NCBI RefSeq assembly: GCF_022271435.1
Contig: NZ_JAFIQY010000035.1
Span: 28,060 to 92,059 of the forward strand
Length of the DNA stretch: 64,000 nucleotides
Source of the DNA: Streptomyces monomycini
GTDB taxonomy: Bacteria; Actinomycetota; Actinomycetes; Streptomycetales; Streptomycetaceae
Direction: 5' to 3'
The notes beneath the pieces are model-generated. The model saw nothing but the letters and a program-made list of their open reading frames with translations. It was not told the origin of the DNA and made no database searches. The position numbers and the translations under genes are program-made. This document shows, piece after piece, positions 8,536 through 17,185 of the stretch (the stretch's first letter is position 1; every line of letters starts with the position of its first letter).

Positions 8536-9686
8536 GAGGAGTACGCGCTGTTCTCGTGGACGTAATCGGCGGTGAGGTCGTTCGCCCAGATCACCGCGGA
8601 CTCGGTGCCCGCGCTGAGGTCGGCGGTGATCCGTACCTCCCGGTAGCGCATGTCGACCAGGTCCCGGTCCTCGCCCACCGAACCGTTCTTGCAGACCCAG
8701 ACGTCGTTGATGGCGACGTTCAGCCGGTCCGGGTCGAAGACGGCGGAGGTGGTGCCGATGGCGGACAGTACCCGCCCCCAGTTCGGGTCCTCACCATGAA
8801 TGGCGCACTTCAGCAGGTTGTTCCGGGCGATGGACCGGCCCACCTCGACCGCGTCGTCCTCGCTCGCCGCGCCGACGACCTCGATGCGGATGTCCTTGCT
8901 GGCGCCCTCCGCGTCCCCGATGAGCTGCCGCGCGAGGTCGTCGCAGACCGTGCGGACCGCGTCGGCGAACGCGTCGTACTCCGGAACCACCCCGGACGCC
9001 CCCGAGGCCAGCAGCAGCACCGTGTCGTTCGTGGACATGCAGCCGTCGGAGTCGACCCGGTCGAAGGTGGTGCGGGTCGCGTCGCGCAGCGCCCGGTCCA
9101 GGACCGGCGGCTCCAGGTCCGCGTCGGTGGTCAGCACGACGAGCATGGTGGCCAGGCCCGGCGCGAGCATGCCCGCGCCCTTGGCCATCCCGCCGACCGT
9201 CCAGCCGTCCCCGCCGGCCACGGCGGTCTTGTGCACACTGTCGGTCGTCTTGATCGCGATGGCCGCCTTCTCCCCGCCGTGCACGCTCAGGTCGACGGCG
9301 GCCTTCTCGATCCCCGGCAGCAGCTTGTCCATCGGCAGCCGTACGCCGATCAGACCGGTCGAGGCGATGGCGACCTCGCCCGCGCTGTGCCCCTTGAGGA
9401 CCTCGGCGGCCTTCTCCGCGGTGGCGTGGGTGTCCTGGAAGCCACCGGGACCGGTACAGGCGTTGGCCCCGCCGGAATTCAGCACGACGGCCGAGACCCG
9501 GCCGCTCTTGAGGACCTGCTCCGACCAGAGAACCGGGGCGGCCTTGACGCGGTTGGCGGTGAAGACGCCGGCGGCGGCCAGTCGCGGACCGTTGTTCACC
9601 ACCAGGGCGAGGTCCGGGTTCCCGTTCTCCTTGATCCCGGCGGCGATGCCCGCCGCCGAGAAACCCTTGGCTGCCGTGACGCTCAC
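8532..9686 (-). CDS. argJ: Bifunctional ornithine acetyltransferase/N-acetylglutamate synthase
   Basis: A 384-residue Ntn-type autoprocessing enzyme that recycles acetyl from N-acetylornithine to glutamate. The self-cleavage site is KGAGMLAPGLATML, where the threonine of ATML becomes the nucleophile of the beta chain. GTG at 9686 overlaps the argC stop by four bases and gives the family-standard N-terminus (SVTAAKGFSAAG); the longer frame upstream lies inside argC. The beta chain retains the STNDTVLLLASG segment. Whether it also makes N-acetylglutamate from acetyl-CoA cannot be judged from sequence. Confidence 0.97.
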   Translation of the reverse strand: MSVTAAKGFSAAGIAAGIKENGNPDLALVVNNGPRLAAAGVFTANRVKAAPVLWSEQVLKSGRVSAVVLNSGGANACTGPGGFQDTHATAEKAAEVLKGHSAGEVAIASTGLIGVRLPMDKLLPGIEKAAVDLSVHGGEKAAIAIKTTDSVHKTAVAGGDGWTVGGMAKGAGMLAPGLATMLVVLTTDADLEPPVLDRALRDATRTTFDRVDSDGCMSTNDTVLLLASGASGVVPEYDAFADAVRTVCDDLARQLIGDAEGASKDIRIEVVGAASEDDAVEVGRSIARNNLLKCAIHGEDPNWGRVLSAIGTTSAVFDPDRLNVAINDVWVCKNGSVGEDRDLVDMRYREVRITADLSAGTESAVIWANDLTADYVHENSAYSS

Positions 9687-10711
9687 GGTGCGACTCCGAT
9701 CGTAGAGAGCCCGGTGGCCTCGTCGAGGCCCAGGGCGATGTTCATGCTCTGCACCGCGCCGCCGGCGGTGCCCTTCGTCAGGTTGTCGATGGCGCTGACC
9801 ACGACGATCCGGCCGGCCGCCGCGTCGAGCGCGACCTGCACCAGCGCGGTGTTCGACCCGTACACGGCCGCGGTGGACGGCCACTGCCCCTCCGGGAGCA
9901 GCTGGACGAACGGTTCGTCCCCCAGCGCCTTCTCGTACGCGGCCCGCAGGTCGGCGCCGTCCACGCCGGGCCGGGCCTTGGCGGAGCAGGTGGCGAGGAT
10001 GCCGCGGGACATGGGCGCGAGGGTCGGTGTGAAGGAGACGGTGACCGGCTCCCCCGCCGCGGCGCCCAGATTCTGCGCCATCTCCGGCGTGTGCCGGTGC
10101 ACCCCGCCCACGCCGTACGGACTCATCGAGCCCATCACCTCGCTGCCCAGCAGGTGCGGCTTGGGCGCCTTGCCCGCGCCGGAGGCACCCGAGGCGGCGA
10201 CCACGACGGCCTCCGGCTCGGCGAGCCCCGCCGCGTACGCGGGGAAGAGGGCCAGCGAGACGGCCGTCGGGTAGCAGCCCGGCACCGCGATGCGCCGCGC
10301 CCCGCGCAGCGCCTCCCGCGCGCCCGGCAGCTCGGGGAGACCGTACGGCCAGGTGCCGGCGTGCGGCGAACCGTAGAACTTCTCCCAGTCACCGGCGTCC
10401 GCCAGCCGGAAGTCCGCGCCGCAGTCCACGACGAGCACCTCGGGCCCCAGCGCCTCGGCCACCGCGGCGGACTGCCCGTGCGGCAGCGCCAGAAAGACGA
10501 CGTCGTGCCCGGCCAGCGCCTCGGCCGTGGTGGCCACCAGCTCCCGCCCGGCCAACGGCACCAGGTGCGGCTGCACCGCTCCGAGGCGCTGCCCGGCGTT
10601 GCCGTGCGCGGTCACCGCGCCGATCTCGACCTCCGGATGCCCCAGAAGCAGCCGCAGAACCTCTCCCCCGGCATAGCCACTCGCTCCGGCCACTGCTGCT
10701 CGTACTGGCAT
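9683..10711 (-). CDS. argC: N-acetyl-gamma-glutamyl-phosphate reductase
   Basis: A 342-residue NADPH-dependent reductase and first gene of the arginine operon. The N-terminal Rossmann motif is AGASGYAGGEVLRLL, the catalytic cysteine lies in VPGCYPTA and the conserved histidine follows in the GVGGVHRHTPEM region. The ATG at 10711 follows GGAGGAGGA (10715-10723) closely. The Tn7-like element at 10,793 inserted just upstream of its promoter without disturbing the reading frame. Confidence 0.98.
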   Translation of the reverse strand: MPVRAAVAGASGYAGGEVLRLLLGHPEVEIGAVTAHGNAGQRLGAVQPHLVPLAGRELVATTAEALAGHDVVFLALPHGQSAAVAEALGPEVLVVDCGADFRLADAGDWEKFYGSPHAGTWPYGLPELPGAREALRGARRIAVPGCYPTAVSLALFPAYAAGLAEPEAVVVAASGASGAGKAPKPHLLGSEVMGSMSPYGVGGVHRHTPEMAQNLGAAAGEPVTVSFTPTLAPMSRGILATCSAKARPGVDGADLRAAYEKALGDEPFVQLLPEGQWPSTAAVYGSNTALVQVALDAAAGRIVVVSAIDNLTKGTAGGAVQSMNIALGLDEATGLSTIGVAP

Positions 10712-10714
10712 GGA

Positions 10715-10763
10715 TCCTCCTCCTTGGAGGCATGACTATACGGATAGCGGCAGGTTTATGCAA
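10715..10763 (-). promoter_or_regulatory. argC promoter with ARG-box-like half sites and strong RBS
   Basis: On the minus strand TTGCAT (10758-10763) and TATAGT (10735-10740) are 17 bases apart, a good sigma-70-class match, with GGAGGAGGA at 10715-10723 as RBS. TTGCATAAA and TATAGTCATG resemble the two halves of an ArgR box, so repressor would cover the promoter. The predicted 5' leader is only about 17 bases. Confidence 0.55.
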
Positions 10764-10787
10764 TGGCGGGTGGGGAGGGGCCGGTGC

Positions 10788-10792
10788 GCCTG
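10788..10792. repeat. Left target-site duplication GCCTG
   Basis: GCCTG directly precedes the left terminus of the Tn7-like element and is repeated immediately after the right terminus. Confidence 0.9.
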
Positions 10793-10839
10793 TGTGACTG
10801 CGACTTTTAGTTGGCGGATGAGAGTTTTAGTTGGCGGAT
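10793..10839 (+). repeat. Left end of Tn7-like element with two TnsB-type sites
   Basis: The terminus TGTGAC is followed by two identical copies of TTTTAGTTGGCGGAT at 10805-10819 and 10825-10839, 20 bases apart, i.e. two helical turns. These are the expected transposase-binding sites. Confidence 0.85.
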
Positions 10840-10866
10840 CTTGGTCTCGTAACGCTGCGTTGTGAT

Positions 10867-10882
10867 CAGTTCCGAAGAACTG
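10867..10882. promoter_or_regulatory. Inverted repeat upstream of tnsA
   Basis: CAGTTC and GAACTG flank CGAA 36 bases before the tnsA start. It could be a repressor site or a small leader hairpin; no matching site was noticed elsewhere in the element. Confidence 0.3.
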
Positions 10883-10918
10883 CCTCCTTCATCGACCGAG
10901 TAGTGGTGCCGTGAGTGG

Positions 10919-11740
10919 GTGGGCAAGGTAACGCGGGCGAAGATCCCGTCGGATTCAAGTCATCTGGACCAACTTGTCACGGCGTACGCCGGGGACGCCG
11001 GGCTGCGGGATCGGCTGAGACTTGGGGACGACTGGGTACGTCGGTGGAGTTCGACATGGCATGTGGGCAATGGCAAGGTCTGCTGGCCGATCCGGGACAT
11101 GGCTCACGTACCGGTGCTGTCGTCCCGCCCGATGCGGGGGTTCACGTGGCGGGCGAAGCAGCGGCATCGCCCCGGGCTTGAGGTGATGGCCTCCACGGGC
11201 AGGAAGCACGGCTTCGAGTCGTTGGAGGAAATGCGTCTGCTGGTCGCGCTGGACTTCTTGAGGGCATCGGAGGTGCTGTCGCAGCCGTTCCGGCTGGACT
11301 TCGAGCATGTGGGCGGGCATGCCTGGCACATCCCGGACTTTCTGGCCGTGATCGGCGGCGGGATGTGGTTGCTGGACGTCCGCCCGATGGAGCTGATCAA
11401 GGAAGAGGACGCGTTGAAGTTCGCGGCGGCCAGGGAAGTGGCGGCCGCCTGCAGCTGGCGGTACTCGGTGGTCGTGGGCTGGCGCCAGCATGTCTGGAGC
11501 GTCCTTGATCATCTGTCCTCGCGCCGTCGGCCGGCGAGGGACCTGCTCGGCATGCGGCACCAGCTGCTCTCCGCCATCGGCGGGCAGCAAGGACGGGTGA
11601 TGACGTTCTCCGAGCTGGCGGGCGCGACCAGCGTGCCTTCCGTTGGCCGGGCGAACATCGTCCGGCTGCTCTGGCAACGCGAGCTAGGTGTTGACCTGGG
11701 CAGTCCCTTGCGCGACAACTCGCTGATCTGGGCGGCGTGA
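10919..11740 (+). CDS. tnsA: TnsA-like heteromeric transposase endonuclease subunit
   Basis: A 273-residue restriction-endonuclease-fold protein that cuts the 5' ends of the transposon so that it leaves by cut-and-paste. The catalytic core is FESLEE (E100), HIPDFLAV (D140) and LLDVRP (D153, R155). In E. coli TnsA the last acidic motif is followed by a lysine; here an arginine occupies that place, which I recall as common in actinobacterial members. The GTG at 10919 is the first sensible start after the transposon end. The stop overlaps the tnsB start region. It lacks the long separate C-terminal domain of E. coli TnsA but keeps a helical tail of about 80 residues. Confidence 0.88.
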   Translation: MGKVTRAKIPSDSSHLDQLVTAYAGDAGLRDRLRLGDDWVRRWSSTWHVGNGKVCWPIRDMAHVPVLSSRPMRGFTWRAKQRHRPGLEVMASTGRKHGFESLEEMRLLVALDFLRASEVLSQPFRLDFEHVGGHAWHIPDFLAVIGGGMWLLDVRPMELIKEEDALKFAAAREVAAACSWRYSVVVGWRQHVWSVLDHLSSRRRPARDLLGMRHQLLSAIGGQQGRVMTFSELAGATSVPSVGRANIVRLLWQRELGVDLGSPLRDNSLIWAA

Positions 11741-14028
11741 TGGCAGCGAGGGGGTTCTTGCAGATCGCGCCGGGCAGGCGGGTCACGCTCAACGGCGTCG
11801 AGTGGACGATCGAAGACGTCCATGGTCAGTTCGGTCGGCTCGTCCTCGTGGATGACGACGGCCGCACGGAGACCCGCTCGTTCCGCTGGCTCCTCAACCA
11901 CCCCGACCTGCGGCTCCTGCCGACGGTCGAAGAATCGGGTCGCCCGTCGCCGGTCGCCCGACAGCCGAGGACACGGGCCGACCTGACCGAGGACCAGCTG
12001 GAGCGGGCCCGGTTGAGGGCTGCGCACGTGCTGGAGGCCGAGACGGGATTCCGAGAAGGCCACCCGGCTCGGGCGATGCCGGGTGAGCCCCGGCCGGCCT
12101 ACGACCCGGACCGCACGACGCTGACGCAACGCCGTCACGCGAAGGCTGCGGAGACGAAGGCGATGCCCCGTCCGGAGGCGGTCCGGCTTGGCCTGCAGCA
12201 CCTCAGCTACCGAACCCTGGAGCGCCTGTCGGCACTTTCGGGCGACAGTCTCCTGCTGGCCTGCGCGGACGGGCGCTGGACACGGCGACGCAGCGGGCAC
12301 CGCAGCATCACCGAGGAGATCCGCGAGGCGATCTTCGCCGTCAAGGCCGAGTGTGGTGAACGCGCCCGCTTGAGCATGTCCGCCAAGCACCGGTTGATGC
12401 ACCAGTACATGAGCGAGCGGTTTCCTACTTTTCCCACCAAGAAGATCCCTTCCCGTTCGACGCTCGATCACGTCTGGAAGGAGTGGTTCGGGCCCGGCGG
12501 AGCCCGGCCGCGTTACGAACGGACGGCCGAGGCAGCTGCGGAGGCCGGAGTCTCCGGCCGGATGGTGGTCCACCGGCCGGGCCAGGTGCTGGTGCTGGAC
12601 TCGACCCCGATGCCGGTGAAACTGCGGGAGACCGTGTTCGGCGACGCGGTCACGGCGACGCTGACCCTCGCGCTCGACCTCTACACGCACGGGCTGCCGG
12701 CCTTCCGGCTCACGCTGCAATCCGACACCTCGGTCGACATCGCGATGCTGCTGCGGGACGTGATGCTGCCGTTTCCGATGCGGGACGGCTGGGGCGAGGA
12801 CATGGAGTGGCCCTATGCCGGGGTTCCGGCCGACGTGATCGCCGAGTTCACTGGGCACCGGGTCGCCGCTCTGCCGTTCTTCGCCCCGGAGACGGTCACC
12901 ACCGACCACGGCGGCCCCTACAAGAACCACGACTTGGTGGAGGCCGAGCGGGAGATCGGCTGCCGGATCCTGCCCGCCCGCGTCCTGCGTCAGACCGACA
13001 AATTCGCTGTCGAGCGCCAGTTCCTCACCGTCCAGACCATGCTCTTCGAGCACCTGCTGGGCTTCACCGGCGGCGACGTCTCGGACCGCGGGGCTGACCC
13101 GGAACGCGATGCGAGCCTCACGCTCGCCCAGGCCGAGCACATCATCGCGACCTGGATCGTCCAGATCTGGCAGAACCGCAAACTAGGCGAATACGCCCCG
13201 AGTTGGGCGCCGGGTGAGGACCACAGTCCCAACACCCTGTTCGCCGCGGCGATGGAACAGGGTGGCTTCGACCTGGACTTCCCCGAACCGAGCTTCTATT
13301 ACAAGGTCCTGCGCAAGCACCACGTGAAGATCCATCCGCGACGCGGAGTGAAGATCCTCGGGCTTTGGTATCACCATCCTGTCCTCGACGAGCCGCGCTT
13401 CCAACAGCCCTCCGCCCGAGGCGGCAAGCACGCGCGCCAGTGGGTGGTCCGCAGCGACCGAAGGGACCGCCGGCAGGTGTTCCTCCAGGACGACGCCGAC
13501 CATGAGACCTGGCACATCCTGCGCTGGCGAGGGCTGCCGCCCGAAGGCGAGATCCCCGCCTTCTCGGACAAGACCGCCGGCGCCCTTCTGGCACACGTGA
13601 AAGCCAACAACATCAGGATCCACTCCGAGAGCGAGCTCTTGGAACATCTGCTCGGGATCCTCGGCTCGGTCACCCCCGTCGACCAATGGCCCAGCCAGGC
13701 CAAGAAGAAGGCCGGGAAGAAGCAGCGCGTCGCCCAGGCCCGCGAGATCACCCGCGCACAGGCTGCGGCCGCCGACCGTCCCTCCATACCGGCCCCCGCA
13801 GACGAGCCGACTCCGGCCGAGATGCCCGCGGCCTGGGCCGAGCACGCTCGCACGATCGACCGCGCGGTCGACACCGACCGTCGCCGGCGACGCGAAGAAG
13901 CACTCGCCGGAACCAGACCCGTCGCCCGGCCGACGCTGCACGAGGCACTGAGCCGGCGGCCCATGTTCCTGCTCCCGCCCCGCGACGGCTCAGAAGCCGA
14001 CAGGGCTGCCCGGGAGGAAGAGGCGTGA
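11737..14028 (+). CDS. tnsB: TnsB-like DDE transposase (Mu/Tn7 family)
   Basis: A 763-residue retroviral-integrase-type transposase that cuts and joins the 3' ends. Triad: D288 in VLVLDSTPM, D390 in VTTDHGGPYKN and E426 in KFAVERQFL; D390 and E426 are separated by 35 residues, the classic D(35)E spacing. The N-terminal about 250 residues should hold the helix-turn-helix domains that bind the TTTTAGTTGGCGGAT repeats, and a Mu-C-like beta barrel follows the catalytic domain. The basic, low-complexity C-terminal tail probably contacts TnsC. Start is GTG 11737 overlapping the tnsA stop, or the adjacent ATG 11740. Confidence 0.93.
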   Translation: MMAARGFLQIAPGRRVTLNGVEWTIEDVHGQFGRLVLVDDDGRTETRSFRWLLNHPDLRLLPTVEESGRPSPVARQPRTRADLTEDQLERARLRAAHVLEAETGFREGHPARAMPGEPRPAYDPDRTTLTQRRHAKAAETKAMPRPEAVRLGLQHLSYRTLERLSALSGDSLLLACADGRWTRRRSGHRSITEEIREAIFAVKAECGERARLSMSAKHRLMHQYMSERFPTFPTKKIPSRSTLDHVWKEWFGPGGARPRYERTAEAAAEAGVSGRMVVHRPGQVLVLDSTPMPVKLRETVFGDAVTATLTLALDLYTHGLPAFRLTLQSDTSVDIAMLLRDVMLPFPMRDGWGEDMEWPYAGVPADVIAEFTGHRVAALPFFAPETVTTDHGGPYKNHDLVEAEREIGCRILPARVLRQTDKFAVERQFLTVQTMLFEHLLGFTGGDVSDRGADPERDASLTLAQAEHIIATWIVQIWQNRKLGEYAPSWAPGEDHSPNTLFAAAMEQGGFDLDFPEPSFYYKVLRKHHVKIHPRRGVKILGLWYHHPVLDEPRFQQPSARGGKHARQWVVRSDRRDRRQVFLQDDADHETWHILRWRGLPPEGEIPAFSDKTAGALLAHVKANNIRIHSESELLEHLLGILGSVTPVDQWPSQAKKKAGKKQRVAQAREITRAQAAAADRPSIPAPADEPTPAEMPAAWAEHARTIDRAVDTDRRRRREEALAGTRPVARPTLHEALSRRPMFLLPPRDGSEADRAAREEEA

Positions 14029-15311
14029 CCCGAGCACTCTCGCACGACGATCCGCTGGAGGGCCTGCCCCCACGAGCCAAGATCGCCGAGTTGATCCTGG
14101 GCGGCCATCCGCCCCGCGACACCTACGTCGGCTGGCAGCACTACCGCACCCACTGCGGCCTGCTTGTCCCCGCCCCGGTGATCTCGCTGCAGCAGTGGGG
14201 GATGATCCCCGAGAGCCGCCGCGCCGACTACGACCTCTACCGGCAGTTGACGAACGCGAATCTCCCGCTGCAGGACACGCCCATGCACGACAAGGTCGGC
14301 AAGCTGATACGGCGCCGGTTGCGCGGCAACACGATGAAGCAGGACGCTCCGACGCGCGCCGGCGTCATGGTCAGCGGCTGGGGCAACTACGGCAAGACCG
14401 CGTCTGTCTGCTCCGCTGGGGCCGTCTTCGAAGACCAGTGGCTGGAACTGCACAGCTATCTCAACCCCGGGTCCCTGCCGGGAACGCGTGATCTCCACGC
14501 GCCGGTCGTCTATGTCTCGACTCCCGTGACAGCGACCCCGAAGAGCCTTTGCGCGTCGATCCTGGGCTTCTTCCGCGCCCCGACCCGCAAGACGGCCACG
14601 CTGCCGGAACTGGTCCGGCAAGTCGCCGACTCCCTCCACGACCATGGCGTCAAAGCGCTGATCCTGGACGACATCAGCCGACTGCGGATGCACAGAGCCG
14701 ACGACCAGGATGTCCTCGACCTGATGCGGGCCTTTATGAGTCTGGACGTCACCCTGATCCTGACCGGCGTCAACATCTCCGGCATCGGGCTGCTGCGCGA
14801 GGCCACATGGAACAAGAAGACCCGGCAGTGGGAGATGCCACCGCTGGAGTCGACCCGCATCCACGGTTTGGAGATCACCCAGACCGAGCACCGCTTCGAG
14901 CTCATCGAGCTCGACCGCTTCCGCTACACCACCACGAAGCAGATCCATGCCTTCGTCGACCACCTGGAAGGAATCGAGCAGCATCTGCGGCTGCTGAACG
15001 CGAAGGAGGGCATGCTCACCGGCGGCACCATGCCTGAGTACTTGATGCGTCGCACCGGCGGCGTCGTCGGTCTGCTGGGGCGCCTGCTTGAGGACGGCGC
15101 CCAAGAGGCCATGGAATCCGGGAAGGAACTGCTCGACGAGAGCCTGCTGGACGAGATCGTGCTCCGACGCGACGAGCCCGAGCAGCCGCCGGACGAGCCC
15201 GTGATCCCGGCCGACCCGCCGACCGCCGGCAGAAAGACCCCGCAGGCGAAACGGCCCCGGAATACCGTTTTCGATGACCACGGCCCGGCGGCCGCTGGCA
15301 CCGGGAGCTGA
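14025..15311 (+). CDS. tnsC: TnsC-like AAA+ transposition regulator
   Basis: A 428-residue ATPase that links target selection to the transposase. Walker A is GWGNYGKT (about 118-125) and Walker B ALILDDISRL (about 211-220), followed by a sensor-1-like LILTGVNISG segment. The GTG at 14025 overlaps the tnsB stop (GTGA), which fixes the start although the frame is open further upstream. The proline-rich C-terminal 40 residues are probably disordered. By analogy with TnsC/TniB it would polymerise on DNA with ATP and be captured by TniQ at the target. Confidence 0.92.
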   Translation: MTRALSHDDPLEGLPPRAKIAELILGGHPPRDTYVGWQHYRTHCGLLVPAPVISLQQWGMIPESRRADYDLYRQLTNANLPLQDTPMHDKVGKLIRRRLRGNTMKQDAPTRAGVMVSGWGNYGKTASVCSAGAVFEDQWLELHSYLNPGSLPGTRDLHAPVVYVSTPVTATPKSLCASILGFFRAPTRKTATLPELVRQVADSLHDHGVKALILDDISRLRMHRADDQDVLDLMRAFMSLDVTLILTGVNISGIGLLREATWNKKTRQWEMPPLESTRIHGLEITQTEHRFELIELDRFRYTTTKQIHAFVDHLEGIEQHLRLLNAKEGMLTGGTMPEYLMRRTGGVVGLLGRLLEDGAQEAMESGKELLDESLLDEIVLRRDEPEQPPDEPVIPADPPTAGRKTPQAKRPRNTVFDDHGPAAAGTGS

Positions 15312-15322
15312 TAGAGCAACTC

Positions 15323-17185
15323 ATGCGTCCCCTTCCAAGAAGCCTCGACCCACTGTCCGGCGAATCCCTGCCCGGCTACCTGCTACGACTCGCTCACCGC
15401 CTCGACATCTCCCCGCTCGACATCGCCAGAATGAGTTCTCTCCCGTCTTCCGGGAAAAATCACCTGAGCGTCAGCACCCTGCTCACTGTTCCCGAACCCG
15501 CCCTGACCCTCTTCTCCCGCCTGACCCGCCTCACGAGGCACGAAGTCGTCAATCTGACGCTGGAACCCTGGCTCACACGTTATCCGCCTATTGCCAATAA
15601 CTGGCCAGCCAACGGTGGCTCAGCCTTCTCCGACCCATGGCTCTTCACGAGTTTTAGCCGCTACTGCCACAAGTGTCTGGCCCATGGAACACTCCACGGT
15701 GACCCCCTGGGCGTCTCATGGAAGAAGGCGTGGCATCTACCCATCATGTTCGCATGCCCCGAGCACAAGGTATTCCTAAGCCATACATGCCCACAGTGCA
15801 ATAGCCTCGCAGGCCCTTCGAGCGGTGAAAGAAAGCTGATTTTCCGCGCTGCCCTTCCGAAGGTTTCCCCGGTTTGCTGTCGCGCGGACAGCGCCGCCTC
15901 CAGCCACCGGAAACGAATCATAGAAACCTGCAGATCCCCCCTGGGAGAAGAAGGCATGCATTGCGGGAGCTCGCCAGGCGAGGAGCTCATGCAGCTACAG
16001 CAGAGGCTACTTGAATCCCTGGAACCATCACACCCTGCTGAACAGGACAGCTGCAATTACTCGGATATACGGCTCGTTGCCCTACTGATCACCGCTTCAT
16101 GGCCGCACGCGAGCCCCCTGGTTTCCCCCGAACTCGCCAGCTCGGTCCCGGCCTATGCCCAGAGCCAACCAGATCTTCCGCGCAAGAAAGGACGCCCCTC
16201 CTCGCGACACCACTTCGCCTCACCGCCAGAGGACGCCGCAGCATGCGCCGGGCTGCTGCAGGCAGCAGCCCGGATCCTTGACTCCTCAGATATCAGAGAT
16301 GAGCTAAGAGAACTAACCGAGGCGGCCGACTGGACATCATCCCGCGCTTCATGGCAACGCGAACTTATGCGACAGGAAGAGAACTGTTCCCCCCGTATTC
16401 GCGAAGCTCTAAAACCGCCCTCGCCGTTTACCCGAGTATCCGGAATCATCACCTCGAACGCCTCAGGGAGGCAAGGGTATACTCCAGAAAATGTCCCCGC
16501 CTTCTTAAAGGATGAGTGGTGTCACGCGTTCCTCTCCAAACTGGGCGGGACAAGCCATAAATACGTTCGAAAAGTTGCGGCTATTTGCCTTGTCCAGCTG
16601 GCTGCCGGCAACTCCCCTGCGGAAGCGGCAAAATTTCTCGGGATCAACCAAGCGGCAGAATCTGCAGTGAACTGGGACAAGATTCACGACTGGCAAGACA
16701 CACAAAAACTCCCGAGAGGATTCCGAAAGAGTCTGACCGGCTTAGCCGAGATGCTCAGCTCAACCAAAGGACTAATTGACTACCAGGAACGTCGCGGCGC
16801 GCTTCAGAACTGGGAAATCAGCGAGACCACGTGGGAAGAATTGACAGCTCGCCTCCCCACGACCCGCGGAAGACAGCCCACGATCAATGCCCGGAAACGC
16901 CAGGACGCTTCGGTCTTCGTCTGGACACAAGTAACACAGGGTGAGCACCTGTTCGCACCTCGCCCTATCGAGGCGAGACAGCCGAGGGAAATCCAACGCG
17001 ATTGGGCCCGGCGACGAAATACAACCTGGTACCAGCTCACCCGCCCCGATGCCATGTCCCACTACGCGAAGCTGCGGAGGGTCCTTACCGAGTACGCCGA
17101 GCAGGTCGCCCGGGACATCGACTCAAGTGCCGGGCAGATCATCAACACCCCGAAACTCACGCACAGTGAGCATCCACGACCATGA
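15323..17185 (+). CDS. tniQ: TniQ/TnsD-family target selection protein
   Basis: A 620-residue TniQ-family protein. The N-terminal TniQ domain (PLSGESLPGYLLRLAHRLDI) is followed by zinc ligands C115/C118, C145/H148 and C156/C159. The remaining about 440 residues, longer than the TniQ of CRISPR-linked elements and more like TnsD, are probably the sequence-reading region for an attachment site. It starts 12 bases after tnsC. Base composition is visibly lower in GC than tnsABC, and two leucines are encoded by TTA (16505-16507 and 16742-16744), so translation may depend on the bldA tRNA. The stop codon nearly touches the first right-end TnsB-type site. Confidence 0.9.
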   Translation: MRPLPRSLDPLSGESLPGYLLRLAHRLDISPLDIARMSSLPSSGKNHLSVSTLLTVPEPALTLFSRLTRLTRHEVVNLTLEPWLTRYPPIANNWPANGGSAFSDPWLFTSFSRYCHKCLAHGTLHGDPLGVSWKKAWHLPIMFACPEHKVFLSHTCPQCNSLAGPSSGERKLIFRAALPKVSPVCCRADSAASSHRKRIIETCRSPLGEEGMHCGSSPGEELMQLQQRLLESLEPSHPAEQDSCNYSDIRLVALLITASWPHASPLVSPELASSVPAYAQSQPDLPRKKGRPSSRHHFASPPEDAAACAGLLQAAARILDSSDIRDELRELTEAADWTSSRASWQRELMRQEENCSPRIREALKPPSPFTRVSGIITSNASGRQGYTPENVPAFLKDEWCHAFLSKLGGTSHKYVRKVAAICLVQLAAGNSPAEAAKFLGINQAAESAVNWDKIHDWQDTQKLPRGFRKSLTGLAEMLSSTKGLIDYQERRGALQNWEISETTWEELTARLPTTRGRQPTINARKRQDASVFVWTQVTQGEHLFAPRPIEARQPREIQRDWARRRNTTWYQLTRPDAMSHYAKLRRVLTEYAEQVARDIDSSAGQIINTPKLTHSEHPRP

